From positions 18,352,001-18,416,000 of the forward strand of contig NC_091047.1 in assembly GCF_963966145.1 (NCBI RefSeq): a DNA stretch of 64,000 nucleotides, given 5' to 3'. Within the stretch, counting starts at the first letter, position 1; each line of letters opens with the position of its first letter. The position numbers were made by a program, and so were the translations under genes. Origin of the DNA: Tenebrio molitor. Taxonomy: Eukaryota; Arthropoda; Insecta; Coleoptera; Tenebrionidae. Positions 24,202-36,198 of the stretch are shown one piece after another. Under the pieces are notes generated by a model, which was given only the letters and a program-made list of their open reading frames with translations, was not told where the DNA came from and did no database searches.

Positions 24202-24661
24202 TAGGCATTCACGATCTTTTTGGGACCGAGTAGGCTATGATTTTTTCTTTTCATGTTGGACTAAGTAATGCAACGGTTTCAAATTTTTTTTGTCTGTTCG
24301 ACATTTTCTTGCCACCGCATTGCCAGATTTATTATTTTAATATTCGTAAGAAACCAAATGATTTATTAAGTGTGTAAAAATAATTGAAATTTCCGTCAAA
24401 GGGACAGTCAAAATTGCCAAAATAATTATTATTACGATAAAAAATTTCTATCAAACCATTTAATTTAAAAAGGACAGACCAGATTTAAGATATCCGGCAA
24501 CAATTTACCTATTCAGAAAATATAACCCTAAACTGAAAACAACCTAACCTAACATAAAAAGTGTCAATTTCCTTTAGGGAATTTAGTTATCACCGAGATA
24601 CTGCCAACAAAATCACTAGATGGTCATAGCCAACTCGGTCGCAAAAAGATCGTGAATGCCT
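24202..24661. mobile_element. DNA transposon, AGGCATTCACGATCTTTTTG ends
   Basis: Inverted repeats of about 38 bp start AGGCATTCACGATC and sit in TATA flanks. The end pattern CATTCACGAT.TTTTGG..GGCTATGATTT is shared with the 1.03-kb elements at 18739 and 52073, but the interior is unrelated. This points to the same superfamily and a different subfamily. Confidence 0.75.
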
Positions 24662-24743
24662 TATATCAACGCATGAGGAGCTTAAAAGTACAAAAGGTTG
24701 GAGTTAGTAATGGGATATTTCATTACTCAAAAAATGTGTAGAT

Positions 24744-24862
24744 ATACATCGTGTGGTCAAATCAATTTTAGATCAAGAATGCTTTGGAATGTTATTTGTT
24801 CCTTTGAAATAAATATGTCGAAGGCACTCTTGATCTGAAAATTATTTGATCATTCGATATAT
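24744..24862. mobile_element. Small foldback MITE, TCAAATCAATTTTAGATCAA arms
   Basis: The arm ..GGTCAAATCAATTTTAGATC.. at 24753-24775 is answered by ..GATCTGAAAATTATTTGATC.. at 24833-24852. The element is about 119 bp and almost entirely arms. Confidence 0.6.
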
Positions 24863-25717
24863 AAGTGTGTGGTGTCAGAGTGTTTTTGGGAGAAAATCAA
24901 ACTGAAGTTAAAACGTTGTCAAAATGTAACAAATATCAAAAACGTTTAGTTTAGATAAAAGCTGCCAACCATATAAACGGGAAAATATAAAATAGAAGGC
25001 AATTCTACCAACTTCAATTTTTATCTAGAGGGCGGAGTGTAATGAACTCTACTAAATGCAAAAATTGCCAAATAAAGTTAGTCTTATTTTTGCAGCAAAA
25101 TTAGATTCAAATTCATTTAGTTAAATATTGGTCAAAATTTAAAAATGTATGTGTTCGATATGAATAACCTACAACTTTTTGGTAGAATTGCATTTCTCGA
25201 GTTCGTGAGCTTTAAAGAAACATAAATATATTTTAACTTTTAATTGAACAGCAAAAACTCAAAAACAGTAAAATCTAACCAATTTCCTTCCACGGTAACT
25301 CTTTAGGTATTAGAAGAACATATTTAAACATATAGTGACAAATTTGGAATATTTTCATCATGCTGAAACATTAGTTAAGTATAATGAATAAAAATATCGA
25401 ACGCATTTTGTTTTTACAGTCATAGTAATATGAATATTGGTAAAAGGTAACTTTTTTACCTTCGTGTTTATTTATCCTTGGAACTGTATACCTCACATGA
25501 GTTTGAAGTCCTGTTTGAAAAAGATTCATTTAACATCATGACTTTCTAAATGAAGCGAATTTGAGGATCGTGGATTTTAAAAACTGTTGTTATAAAAGAA
25601 TTGAACGTTATCTTTTCCCTTCATCTGACATTTCTTCTAATTCTATATTTAGAATTCAACGTAACTAAACACAATGTTTAGAGAGATAAGATCGCAACAA
25701 TTTCTACAAACGTAGTT
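24863..25717. other. AT-rich sequence without recognised features
   Basis: Nothing was supported on either strand. Confidence 0.4.
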
Positions 25718-26362
25718 TTGTGCACCTATCACATCTACCTTTACGAAAATGAATTAAAAATCCCAAACGCTGCGTATCGTTTAATTTCAGCAATGGCAGC
25801 ATTACCGGTGGCCACTATCGATATCGTACCAGGGAATGCGGACATTTTGGGAACATCGTCAAATTATGCGAGCAGACCGGCCAAAGCGCAGAACAAAATT
25901 GTATCATCAAAACAAGTGGAAATTCGATCGTTGTAACTCCGAGTGGAGTGCACTCAAGAGGGCCGTTTCGAGGCCGCACTCCAGAGAGCTCAAACCCTCC
26001 GGACCAGCGAAGACAGGCCTTACCAATGCACTAGTTGCAGAACGGTTATCACTATGCGTCAGTCACTTAGCAAGCAATTAGGCACCCGTCACTTAAAAGC
26101 GCAAGGTGGCAGAGAATACGCGACCTGGCCACACTGTGCTTTCGACCTTCTGCTGCACTAGCGTAGCGCCTTGACAGGACTGGGGCGCATGCAGACCTGC
26201 GCTCCTTCACAGTCAATGGCAGACATAGACGTTACACTAGAAACGTGTCCGCATAAATCCGATTACGTACACAGTGGCGTGGAGAAACCGGCGCCTCCAC
26301 CAATTTTACTCATTCAAATTAAACTATTTGTCTCTCCGCATAAAAAGTTACACACGAATTAA
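25718..26362 (-). promoter_or_regulatory. CpG-richer block, possible neurexin promoter or 5' UTR exon
   Basis: About 650 bp is distinctly GC/CpG-rich against its surroundings and is free of repeats seen elsewhere. On the minus strand, the orientation of neurexin, a strong donor TTG|GTAAGG sits at 26024/26023. This would fit a non-coding first exon about 4.6 kb upstream of the neurexin start codon. On the plus strand three short overlapping frames exist, one beginning just after an acceptor-like TTTAATTTCAG at 25790, but none resembles a known protein. The exon idea is inference. Confidence 0.3.
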
Positions 26363-26886
26363 CAAGGAAGTTATTTTATTTCCAAGAGGATGGTTCGTGA
26401 GTTATTCTCCCTGATAGAAAACCAAAATACAGAATCCCCTAAAACACTGATGCATTTAGTGTGACATGCTGAAGTGCTTTAATGCCAGTAGAGAAAAATG
26501 TATCTCATTTAGCTTTGTCATTACGTCAATCAGTAATACTATAGTACTCTTTCATTTTTCTTCGATTCTCCTCATCCCCATGGTGTCAAAGTGATCATTC
26601 GCCGCAAGAAGTCTTTCAAGATTTCAAGATCGCCAAAGCCTTATCTCATAACCTTGTAGGTTTCTTACATCGACAATCTTTCTACAGCATATTTAAATCG
26701 TTAACTAATGAAGGACCTATTTTATATTCTGATTGTGAGCATGTTGTTGCTTGTTTTATTCATAGTCATGCTTTAATATTTTTAACGTCGGCACGCTACG
26801 AGAATTTTTACATGAAATATATTGTACATTGATTGCATGTTGATCATCGTATTATAAAATGAACTTAACTGACCACATAATAAAGT
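26363..26886. other. AT-rich sequence without recognised features
   Basis: No gene, RNA or repeat was recognised. Confidence 0.4.
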
Positions 26887-27055
26887 TATTTGTTCGACAC
26901 CCAGAATTTGAAAATTTTCTCCTATGTGAACGGATTTTGATAAATGTTACAACTTGTCAAAACGAAACGTCAAGCTAATTTAAAGGTTTTAAGCGATTTG
27001 GAGCCTTTAAGGGGCGAGTGAAACAAGGCAAACTCGTCAAATAAACTACTATTAT
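26887..27055. repeat. GTTCGACAC..AAACTCGTCAAATAAACTAC repeat, short copy
   Basis: About 165 bp (..TTTTCTCCTATGTGAACGGA.., ..CAAAACGAAACGTCAAGC.., ..GGAGCCTTTAAGGGGC..) recurs at 51775-52070. There the hairpin 51933-52042 is inserted between GGGGC and AACTCGTC. Here the two sides are nearly joined. Confidence 0.7.
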
Positions 27056-28130
27056 GTTTGATAGATAATAAAATGTAAACTTTGTCCAAAATAAAGTAAT
27101 ATCTTCCAAAATTCAAATTCACACTTCAAACTTTTACTTCAGACATAATCTTAAATTTCTTATTGCTCTTGGAATTAGATCAAGCATTAATGGTTCTCAC
27201 CTTTTATGTTGCTGCGGCACTGCTTCGAATATGCTAGGTATTAGCAGAAACGTACAACAAGAATTCATACTAGTGTTTTTTCTGTAGGTCCCAGGTTTAT
27301 TGATGAAATAATTAACACAAGAATACATTCTTATGTTACGACATGCATTCTATTATTCTTTTAAACAGAACAAACCAAACAGAAAGCTATAAACAATATT
27401 ATTTTTGGTCCCAAAGACACCCTTAAAGTCTTAATTAACGCTCATAAGACGTTTACACTTTGTTTTAATGTTTTCGCAAGAAAAATAAAAGATAAAATTG
27501 CTATTACTGACTTTAACGTCACCTTTACTTTAATAATATAATTTCTGTTAATCTCGCAGAATTTGATCATTTTAAATAGCATTGAAAAAGTGAAAATGCC
27601 TGTTTAAGGTCTGGAATACTTAATTCAAAACTTTGATTCTGTAGTCCATAAATTAATTGAACCTGGCTGCGATTATCAATGCGGAAGAATAGGTAGCTGC
27701 AGTGCTTGTCTTCATCATAAAGTCATAACTACGAAGACTCCTCTACTTTTACGTTAAGGTCATTTGTAGAACAGACGTTTGTATATTATATTGATTTTTT
27801 ACAAATGAATGAATAATATGCTTTACGTAAGAATGTACCTACAGCGTGATCAACAATGACTGAGTCTGTTGGCAATGAAACAATTGAAAATATTGGTGAT
27901 TTTTGTCTAGTAATTGGCACTGACCACGCACTGACCGAATTTTTTAACTTGAGATGACATTAAAAACATTTTTGGTTATGCAGGTTATGTTTATACTATT
28001 ACAAAAATGAACCTTCGTTGGTAAATTTTAAATTTGCCAAATTTCATTGTTACCAACAGACTCAGTCATTCTTGATCACTCCGTACAAAGTAGTCCAAAA
28101 ATACTTCACCAAATATTTAATATACTGTCA
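27056..28130. other. AT-rich sequence without recognised features
   Basis: No supported feature was found. Confidence 0.4.
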
Positions 28131-28132
28131 CG

Positions 28133-28344
28133 AGCAAAAAAAAACTGATCGTCAAAATCATGATTTGACACAATGGAAAATGCTCCATTGTGATTGGCTG
28201 TCGTTAATTGACATGAAGTAATTAATTTTTTTGACATTTTCTTGACATGGGCATAATTAGGTACGGATTTTTTTTTAAATTTGTGACAGTCTAACCAAAT
28301 TTTAAAATAACATTGACGACCAGAATTTTTTGCTCGCGACAGTA
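28133..28344. mobile_element. TACTGTCGCGAGC MITE (GTACTATCGCGG superfamily)
   Basis: The left end TACTGTCACGAGC..CTGATCGTCAA pairs with the right end ..TTGACGACCAG..GCTCGCGACAGTA. The end design matches the GTACTATCGCGG elements at 31671, 55110 and 62158. The interior (..GACACAATGGAAAATGCTCC.., ..GACATGGGCATAATTAGG..) is shared with 62888 and with a fragment at 43310-43405. Confidence 0.75.
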
Positions 28345-29040
28345 CATAACTAACTTTTTTCTTTTTTTTTCTACTATTTACCATTTGTTAATGTAACAGT
28401 TCTAATATTCAAAATTTTCCGCCCGATAATTTATTGATTTTATATTACTAAAAGCTTTCACCAGTCTTTGCTGTTCATCTTTTTATAGCAATGACTTACC
28501 TACGTATTTTCGGTATTTCCACTTACAACAGAAAAATTTATACTCAGTCATAAAAATATTTCAATATTTACTTTTATCAATTTTAATAGATCATCAGCAG
28601 TATTACCTTCGAGCGTAGATTCACTTACATTCACTAAATTATTAATGATTCCGTAAGTTCAATTTCAGATATGGATACTGTTATTAGTTAAGACACCTCT
28701 AACTACTAGAGTTAACATCGAATTATTCCAACATTACGAACAAATGAGCACCTGACAAGGTGACAATTTCCATGAAATGGATGTGCTATCAATTTATTAT
28801 TAGTAATCAATTACACTTAGTCATATTACAGCATCACTACAATAATAATAGGAGTAATATTGAGGGACAATAAAATGTCTGCTACAGTTTTTGAAAGAAT
28901 ATTGAGCAAATGTCATTTTATCATAATAATAATAATTATTATTATTAATACACAATTATAAACCCATTTGTAGAAGGCAGCAGTCTGTTATCAGTTCTAC
29001 ACTTAATGGTGTCTGTTATTAATCTTCGACGTTTTGTTTT
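28345..29040. other. AT-rich sequence without recognised features
   Basis: A symmetric (ATA)/(TAT) microsatellite lies at 28921-28950. Nothing else was recognised. Confidence 0.4.
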
Positions 29041-29290
29041 AAAATTCATTTCGGTTCCGAAATACAACCAGTCCCTGGAGAAATGGTGCGCTACAACTGT
29101 CCATTTCTAGCATATGAATACGACAAACAGCGAATGGAACTCCGAAAACGGCGCCCTCTAGTGTCTTGAACGATCGATAACCGTCTTGTCGGGTGAAACA
29201 CCCCTCCAAATAGACCAATCCTGCTTAATACCCTCGCGGGCTGTGCAGCCAGTTTCATATTCTTATTACTCAACTTGTACTAAGTGTTTT
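29041..29290. promoter_or_regulatory. CpG-richer block, possible promoter
   Basis: About 250 bp is enriched in CpG (..GGCGCCCTCTAGTGTC.., ..ACGATCGATAACCGTC.., ..CCCTCGCGGGCTG..) within AT-rich DNA. It has short frames on both strands and no recognisable protein. It could be a distal promoter or enhancer of the minus-strand neurexin gene. This rests on composition only. Confidence 0.25.
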
Positions 29291-30307
29291 TATCTCGTGT
29301 ATGAAATTATAAGAAGTCGCATTGATCACGCTAGTTTCTCACTGTTTTCCAATTTAGAGCAACTTAATAGACACAAATGTCACTAGTAAATTAATTAGGG
29401 AATTATAAATATTTTCCGACTTACCAACTAAGTAAATAATGTTTCGTGGAAATTTATGAATTTTTAAAACCAGTAAATATTCAGTTCGAGGTATTCATCT
29501 TTTTCAGGTGTGCTACTTACACGGAGAGCTTCTTTCTGTTTATTCATAATTTAATTAACTTCTCTTTGACTTCACTTAAATGTCAAGCGGTGTCCTGTTA
29601 AGTACATTCGTATGAATGGAATGTGCCCCGTTTCTTTGATAAATAAATTGGTGAAAATGAAAATAAAAATGTAGGAAGCGTAAATATCACGTACTTAATT
29701 TTGCGAGCTCGACATACAATAATGAAATTTTGTTATCGTAATATGAGGTTAGATATTCTATGAGCACGTAAAATATAATCAAAAAATGAGCGCACTTATG
29801 TGTACACATACGTAAGTTATCTTCAGTAAGTAACCCTGCTTCAATAACTGGCACGATTGGAGTTGGCTGCTACATAAACTAAAATTAAAGTTACAAATGT
29901 GAAAAATAGATTACTTTCTGAACACAGGTTACATCAGTTAACAGTATAATGCATGTCTACTGTCAACATACATTTTTATCATTAAAAATTTAATAAAATT
30001 TTATATTTGTAAACCTAAATCAACAGGTCGTGGTTTTTTGATTAAAAAACCGACTATACACTGTTAGCAAATCCCGTGTAAAAAGCATTCTGTAGAATGG
30101 ATGCATTTGAAAAATCTGCTCAAAATTCTTGCAAGCGAAGTTCGGCATGATAATTTCATTTTCCCTTTTCAGTTTTTTTTTTCTGAAATACTATAGTGGT
30201 TCATAAAAAGATCAGTTTCAGTTAAATAATGTCAAATTCTTTACTAAAAATGTGACATCTATCAGATAAAATTTAGAAAAATTCTCTACAACATTTAGAC
30301 ATACATA
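29291..30307. other. AT-rich sequence with one repeat fragment
   Basis: The only identifiable item is a fragment of the AACCTAAATCAACAGGTCG family at 30010-30040. Confidence 0.4.
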
Positions 30308-30600
30308 CAGGGTGCTAAAAAGTATGGATACAGCTAAATATTTTCAGAACGGTTTAACAGAGCTCGTTGAAATTTGGGAGACAGTTAGAACTGTTGTATC
30401 ATCTGAGATTCTATTCAATTTTCTAACTTCATTTGTTTTGAAGATACAAGGCTAACTTGATTTTTTTTAAATAGCACAGGGGGTAAAATTTAACATTTTT
30501 GAAAAGAGTATTTTTTTATAAATTCAGTGATGTAACACATCCCAACCTTTATTTTTATTAAAAGGTAAAAAAAAATAAAAATTTTATTGTAAATTTGATT
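30308..30600. mobile_element. CAGGGTGCTAAAAAGTATGG element, left end only
   Basis: A TA-flanked CAGGGTGCTAAAAAGTATGG start is followed by sequence typical of such elements, but no inverted partner was found downstream. This is probably a truncated copy. A second solitary end (CAGGCTTCCCAAAAAAAAAG) starts at 30811. Confidence 0.5.
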
Positions 30601-31670
30601 GATGCTTTGCAAAATTTTGTTCAATGTATTCATGAAGACTGCTTATAGCAATTACGTCCAACGAACGAATAACGATATCAAATCTAATCCCCGGCAGTTT
30701 TGGGCATTCATTAACTGTCATCTGTCATGACACTCATGACAATGCATTTATTGAAATATGCAGTTAATCTGCATACTTTAAAACACTTTCTTGCTATTTA
30801 TGCAGTATACAGGCTTCCCAAAAAAAAAGACGAGTCCATAACTCCCTTATTTATCGGTGGATTTTAATTATTTATACACCAAATTAAATAATTGTGAATA
30901 GGCTACATAAGGACCTAATAAATTCAGCGCTTCAAGGCTAAACTTAAAAAGCAAAAATTTAAATAGGAACACATACTTTTTTTAGTAATTCTGATAGAGA
31001 GTTTTATTCTGAAAACAACAATGTATCACAAGTATAATCTCACATAAAAAATACTATATAGTATTGATTCTGTTAGTTTTTTTTATTGTAATGGCATTAA
31101 AAAACTATACCCTTAGATAACAAAATTTCCGAGAAAAAAAGGAAAATATGTTGCATCAAAATTAGATTTATCCTTATTTCATAAACTACAATTTGTAGGT
31201 AGTGTGCTGGACTTCACTTAAATGTCAATTTTATGCACGCTTCATGTTGCAAATTTTCGGCTTTCGGCTTTCCTAACTAGGAAACACACCGTTACCTTAC
31301 ACTTTAGGTCAATGGAGCTATGCATGATTTCCCAAACAATGCGGGAAATTTCTGGTGGAGTGCAGGAGCAATATTTCACGGCACCGTTAATTTATTATTT
31401 TCACAGTTACTTTAAAACAAAAGTGTTCATACGTTACTTTAAATTAGCGTAAAAAAAACACATTTCCCTGTGTTATTTTTCCGATAAATGGGTTTCTTTA
31501 ATTTATATTGTCCAATAAATAATTATAATCAGAACAGGGAAAATACAATCTATCGGGTTGGCAGCTCTGTATGTCAAAAAATTTGACAATTGTTATTTCG
31601 TAAAAATCTGCAAAATTCAACAATAAAACAAAACTACAGAAGTCGATCTATGGTCCTAATAATGTTTTAT
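30601..31670. other. AT-rich sequence, mostly unassigned
   Basis: It contains the solitary element end at 30811. A slightly GC-richer piece at 31220-31380 has short frames on both strands, and I could not identify them. Confidence 0.35.
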
Positions 31671-33658
31671 GTACTATCGCGGCCAAAATACTTTGGTCGT
31701 CAATGTGATATTAATCATATTCAATTGTAAAGTAAGCTTTAGGATGGTTAACCTTATTTTTTACGTTGTCAAAATCATTTTAATCTGTCAGTGTCATATG
31801 GGTGGGGTTAATCCCAGCTGCGGAGACAGGGTTCAAAAGCAAAAGATCAACATCAATTTGCCCCATAGACAACTCTTCAGAAGCAAGTAAGACGATGCTA
31901 TAGAGCCATTCCACGATAAATGAAACCGTTTCAACAAAAAATGAATTTAGCTATTTTTTAAAATTGATTCGTTAATAATGTCACTTTGGATTTAAAATGT
32001 CCAAAATCACATTTGAATCTGAACATTTAAATTTTTTTTTTTATTTAAATGAAAAAACACTTTCGTAATGAGGGCGCTTGCAAAAAGCTTCTAATTCGCA
32101 TCAAAATCTTGTAGCTGTGTAGCTACTGTTTTCGAATATTTTGACATGTACCACAAATGTTTTTGTGGTATACAATTAAGGCGTAATTGTTCAGTGTGTC
32201 TTTGTTACAGAGGTATGTATGCATATTTATTTACACAAGTTTACAAAAAGTATGTTTTTCGTGTCCCGTCCGTCATGCAAAACTCAAAATAATTGAAAAT
32301 TAACCATAATGTTCTTGAATCGGTTATTGTTACTTTTATACATATATTAAAGTAGACGGGCCGATATATGAAGAAGAACTATTTAAAAAAAATATATGGT
32401 GCCATTTGCGAACATTAGAGCACCATTTTTCCTGTCCCGTCCGTCATAAAATAAATAATAATGTGAAACATGTGATATAAAAATTACTCCTATACCTAAT
32501 ACATAGTTTTTAGTTATTTACATTAACTTTTGCTACATTTTTTATTTTTCTATAAACGAAATCTGCCTAATAAATGGTTTATGCATATTTTTTGTACATA
32601 TACATAATAATGGATGCAAAGAGAAAAGAAAGATTCAAAAAACAAAACAAAGAGGTTTCGCGGCGATACTGACACAAGATTACATCAAGTAATAAGGGAG
32701 AAGGGTTTCTATAACATGACGCTCAAAGAAAGAGAGTAGAAAGAGCAGGAGAAAGAGTTTCATTGAAGAGTAATGCTGTTTTATCGAACAAGAAAAGAAT
32801 ATTTGAAAGGGCTCGTAAAAGAAGATTCAGGGAAAAGTTGAAGAAAGCAGGAGGAAAAGTTGAAATTATCAGGTTCTCAGTTGCGTGCGTGGAAATGTCC
32901 TCAAACATTGAGTAAAGCCTACAAAAAAGTTAAAAACGCTTCACCGACAAGTACTCATAAACAGAAAGTTTTCTTATTACGATTTTTGAATTTTGAACTT
33001 TGTTTATAAAATAAAGTACAATTATTGTTATTTTTGTTCGTTTTGTAGTTGAAAGTACTTGTTTATTGTAATGGTTGGTAAAATAAAGTATATTAAAATT
33101 GAAAGTAATTATTGTCCCGTCCGTCATGTCCCGTCCATCATGATTTAAAAAAATCAATAATCACTTATTCATTCACCATTTCTTAAACGTGACTGTTACA
33201 TTTCATTGATTTAAAAATTACAACATCATTGTAATATCAATTTTACTTGGTTTATTAATAAATTCGCATATTTTGTAGATAATACACTTAGAATTTATTT
33301 TAACATTATGTTCATGTCCCGTCCGTCATTCTACTTTGCAATTAAAAAAAAAAAAACAAGTAAACAATAAAGGCGATAAGAGTTAGCAATAAAATGAATC
33401 ATTGGATCACATTGAACAGTATTGTCAAATCTTGTTTCAATATAAGTACTAATTGATTTAAAAAAAAAGAATTTTTAGATAAATGTTTCCGATTTGTCCC
33501 GTCCGTCATAATGGAATGACTGTGTATTTAACAAAAAATGAAGGTGCCACATTTTTGACAAGAATAATTTAAAATTGTCATGTACATTGACATTAATACT
33601 TGATTTACATTTGAAGTGTCAAAAAGTGACGACCAATGTATTTGGGCCGCGATAGTAC
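31671..33658. mobile_element. GTACTATCGCGG element, copy 1, split by another transposon
   Basis: The left end GTACTATCGCGGCCAAAATA.. (31671) pairs with the right end ..TTGGGCCGCGATAGTAC (33658). The left arm to 31898 and right arm from 33527 match, in reverse order, the two flanks of the copy at 55110-59543. That match shows 31901-33524 is a foreign insertion. The element itself would be about 360 bp. Its right arm also preserves the empty target site for the LINE found in the other copy. Confidence 0.85.
31901..33524 (+). mobile_element. 1.6-kb TA-flanked transposon with CCCGTCCGTCAT repeats
   Basis: Short, imperfect terminal inverted repeats (TAGAGCCATTCCAC at left; CACAGTCATTCCAT read inward from the right) are flanked by TA (31899-31900 and 33525-33526). 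The host element is uninterrupted in its 55110 sister. The interior has six same-direction copies of TGTCCCGTCCGTCAT, at 32262, 32433, 33113, 33127 (one mismatch), 33315 and 33495. A plus-strand Lys/Arg-rich frame from ATG 32610 is broken by stops after 20 codons but continues in pieces to about 32930, as a decayed N-terminal transposase would. The superfamily is uncertain, possibly Tc1/mariner-like from the TA duplication. Confidence 0.7.
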
Positions 33659-33683
33659 CTACTTTATTTTTGATCTATCTATC

Positions 33684-34383
33684 GGGTGTTTTTTTTTTTT
33701 TAATTTCACTTCCTAGTAGGCGTTGAATAGTCGATTGTGAATGCACCACTCGTGTAAAACGTAAGATTTAAACAGCTGATCGGAGATCCGTAACCTGTAT
33801 ACAGGGTGATTTTGAAAGTTGTGCAGAAATTGTAACCACGAGCTACTGGCTTCATGTAGAACTCGGAAAAAATATTTAAAAAATTCTATGTCAAAAAATA
33901 GAATATTTATTTTTTGAGCTTTAATTTTTTTTAATTGCTTTTATTTTTCTACGTTGTCCTACAACCTCGTAGGTAAAATTTTGGCACATTTTAAAAATAC
34001 ACCCTTATACATATATCATGTTTTATAAAATGTACGCCAATGAGAAGTAACCTATAGGAAATATGCTTTAAAAGAAGGAAACCGCATTGGTGTACGTTTT
34101 ATAAAATAAAATATACAGGGTGTATTTTTAAAATGTGCCGAAATTTTACCTACGAGGTTGTGGGACCACGTAGAAGACTAAAAGTAATTAAAAAAAATTG
34201 TACCTCAAAAAATAAATGTCATTTTATTTTTTGACATAGAATTTTTTAAATATTTTTTCCGACTTCTACATGACGCCAGTAGCTTGTGGTTAAAATTTCT
34301 GCACAACTTTCAAAATCACCCTGTATGTCGTTCACAATCGACTCTTCAACGCCTACTATGAGAAGAAATTAAAAAAAACACCC
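33684..34383. mobile_element. GGTGTTTTTTTAAATTTGG type MITE, copy 2, split
   Basis: The outer arms (GGGTGTTTTTT..CTAGTAGGCGTTGAA.. at left; ..TTCAACGCCTACTA..AACACCC at right) and the middle ..CAGCTGATCGGAGATCCGTA.. match 794-970. A 522-bp MITE is inserted at the TA that in copy 1 lies within ..AACCTGTATAATGCG... Confidence 0.85.
33802..34323. mobile_element. CAGGGTGATTTTGAAAGTTG MITE nested in 33684-34383
   Basis: Its ends are CAGGGTGATTTTGAAAGTTG and the complement, with TA on both sides (33800-33801 and 34324-34325). Nearly the whole 522 bp is inverted repeat (..AACCACGAGCTACTGGCTTC.., ..GTACAATTTTTTTTAATTAC..). A related interior with different termini occurs at 39639-40338. Confidence 0.9.
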
Positions 34384-34755
34384 GATAATACTAGCTGTTG
34401 GTGCCAAAGTGCAACTGGAACATTCTAACCTCAACCTGCATAGAAATTATTCGTTTTTACCAGGAAGTAGTGGTTAAATAGATGACATTTTAATAATTTG
34501 GAACATTATTAACAGAATGTATTTTCTAAAATTACAATTATTATAAACTTTAGAGAATAATCCAGGAATGATTTGGTTACTGTCGATTCTATTATGTATT
34601 TTCTAGATGGACGTCAATATGTGTATTCAGAATTTAGGCCTTCTTTTACGACTCACACTGCATCTGGTCTCACATTTAACTCACTATCTGAACTAGTGAT
34701 TTTTTCAGTCGATTAACACACCAAAATCAATTTTTCAAGCACTAACAGTAAAAAT
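34384..34755. other. AT-rich sequence without recognised features
   Basis: Nothing was supported. Confidence 0.4.
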
Positions 34756-34767
34756 TTAGTCTAATAA

Positions 34768-35056
34768 ACGCAGCAAATATTTTGTTTGGGAAAAAACAAA
34801 TCAGCGTCACGTTGTCAAGGAGTTGATTCCACAGCAAATAATTTGTTTGGAAAAAATAAAACAGCGTCACATCGTCAAGGATTCTATAATAAAATTAGTC
34901 TTGATTTTTAAAAAATTTATATTTTGGTCAGCCGAAAAGTCTAATACAAATGTCGTACGGGAGGTATTTTCCGACACTCCAACTAATCAGGCACTCGGCT
35001 TCGCCATCGTGGCCGAAATTGGTTGTCTTATCGGAAAATTCACATCCCGTACTCTA
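34768..35056. repeat. Tandem duplication and CGAG-type hairpin
   Basis: The segment 34768-34818 (..CAGCAAATATTTTGTTTGGG..CAGCGTCAC..GTCAAGGA) is repeated at 34832-34882, with a period of 64 bp. Next to it, 34956-35053 is a hairpin with arms GTACGGGAGG..TTTTCCGA.. / ..TCGGAAAA..ATCCCGTAC and a loop containing GGCACTCGGC and GGCCGAAATT. Confidence 0.6.
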
Positions 35057-35182
35057 ATGTAAATAAGTAAATAACTATACACTCCTATCCCACCTCCACC
35101 CGGCGGCACGGCAATTTTGCCGGAGTACATACACTATTACGGATAATACTATCAAGTAATAGTGCAGTGCTTATCAACATAA

Positions 35183-36183
35183 TTACCGGCGTCTCGCCTC
35201 CGCATTTTGACTTTTTTGTGTTTTATGTTCTGTGTCAATGTTAAGGAATTTCCTCACGATGTGACATGAGTATAATAATATACCTTTTTGAATTTCAACC
35301 ACCAATGTGTTCTCTAAGTCCAAAATTTTTAAATTTTTAAAAAGAGATTGGGGTACTATTCCTGTTGCTGAAATTATAAATGGTAAAATCGAAATTTTTT
35401 CTAAACACCAAAGATTTCTCATAGCAACGGAGAGTTCTAAATATTTATTAATTTTTGTATTATATGTCTGTGTTATATTGTGTGAATTTGGAACAGCTAT
35501 ATCTAAAAGATATGCTTGCTTTTGTTGTTTATTTAAAATAATAATGTCTGGTCTGTTATGCTGAATGTGAATGTCAGTTAAAACTGTCCGATCAAAATAT
35601 AATTTGTAATTGTCATTTTCTAAACAACTTTCTGGTTTATAAATGTAATGTGGTTGTGTATCCTTTAATAAATTGAATTTAACTGCTAAATTCATGTGTA
35701 TAATTTTTGCGAATATATCATGACGTTTTTTATATTCGCTTTGAGCCAAAACGGTGCAAGAAGAAATGATGTGTTCAATGGTTTCCCCTTCAGTTCCGCA
35801 AATCCTACATTTATCAATGATCGATTGTAAACCGCATATGTGTTTTTTATAATTTCTTGTATTTATAACACGATCTTGTATTGCAAATATAAAACCCTCA
35901 GTCTCAGGATGAATATTTGATTTTTTAAGCCATGCATGAGAAGCTTGAATATTAATTTCTGGCTGTTCTAGCTCTTTAAAATATCTCCCATGTAAAGACT
36001 TTTGTTTTATATTTGCTATAGTGTCAGGTATATTTGGCTCAACAATATCTGAAATTATATTATCACTTAAATTTAAAGGTGTGTAGCCTTTATCCGCTGA
36101 AACCAAAGCATTAAAAAAAGTGTTATCACTAGCTCTATTAAGAAAATAATTTTTTATATTATTTTGTAAAATCTTATGGAAAC
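35183..36183 (-). pseudogene. R2/R4-like LINE, C-terminal part of the polyprotein
   Basis: This is a 5'-truncated, still open frame of about 330 codons. It encodes the C-terminal region of a non-LTR retrotransposon of the restriction-like endonuclease (RLE) type. Numbered over the 307-residue frame, a CCHC knuckle is at C100-x2-C103-x8-H112-x4-C117, preceded by the family words ADKGYTPLNL and PETEGFIFAIQDRVINTRNY. The RLE core is RPDIIILNK..LLDIAVP, with PD at 186-187 and D202. Such enzymes nick the target for target-primed reverse transcription. Coding homology stops abruptly at about 36183, where a different retroelement begins on the other strand. The RT domain is missing, so this copy is dead. 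Confidence 0.75.
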
Positions 36184-36198
36184 CAAATAATACTTTCT

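Noticed and set aside
31222..31452. 76-codon plus-strand frame in a less AT-rich patch
   Set aside because: No start context, domain or splice signals fit. The opposite strand is equally open locally.
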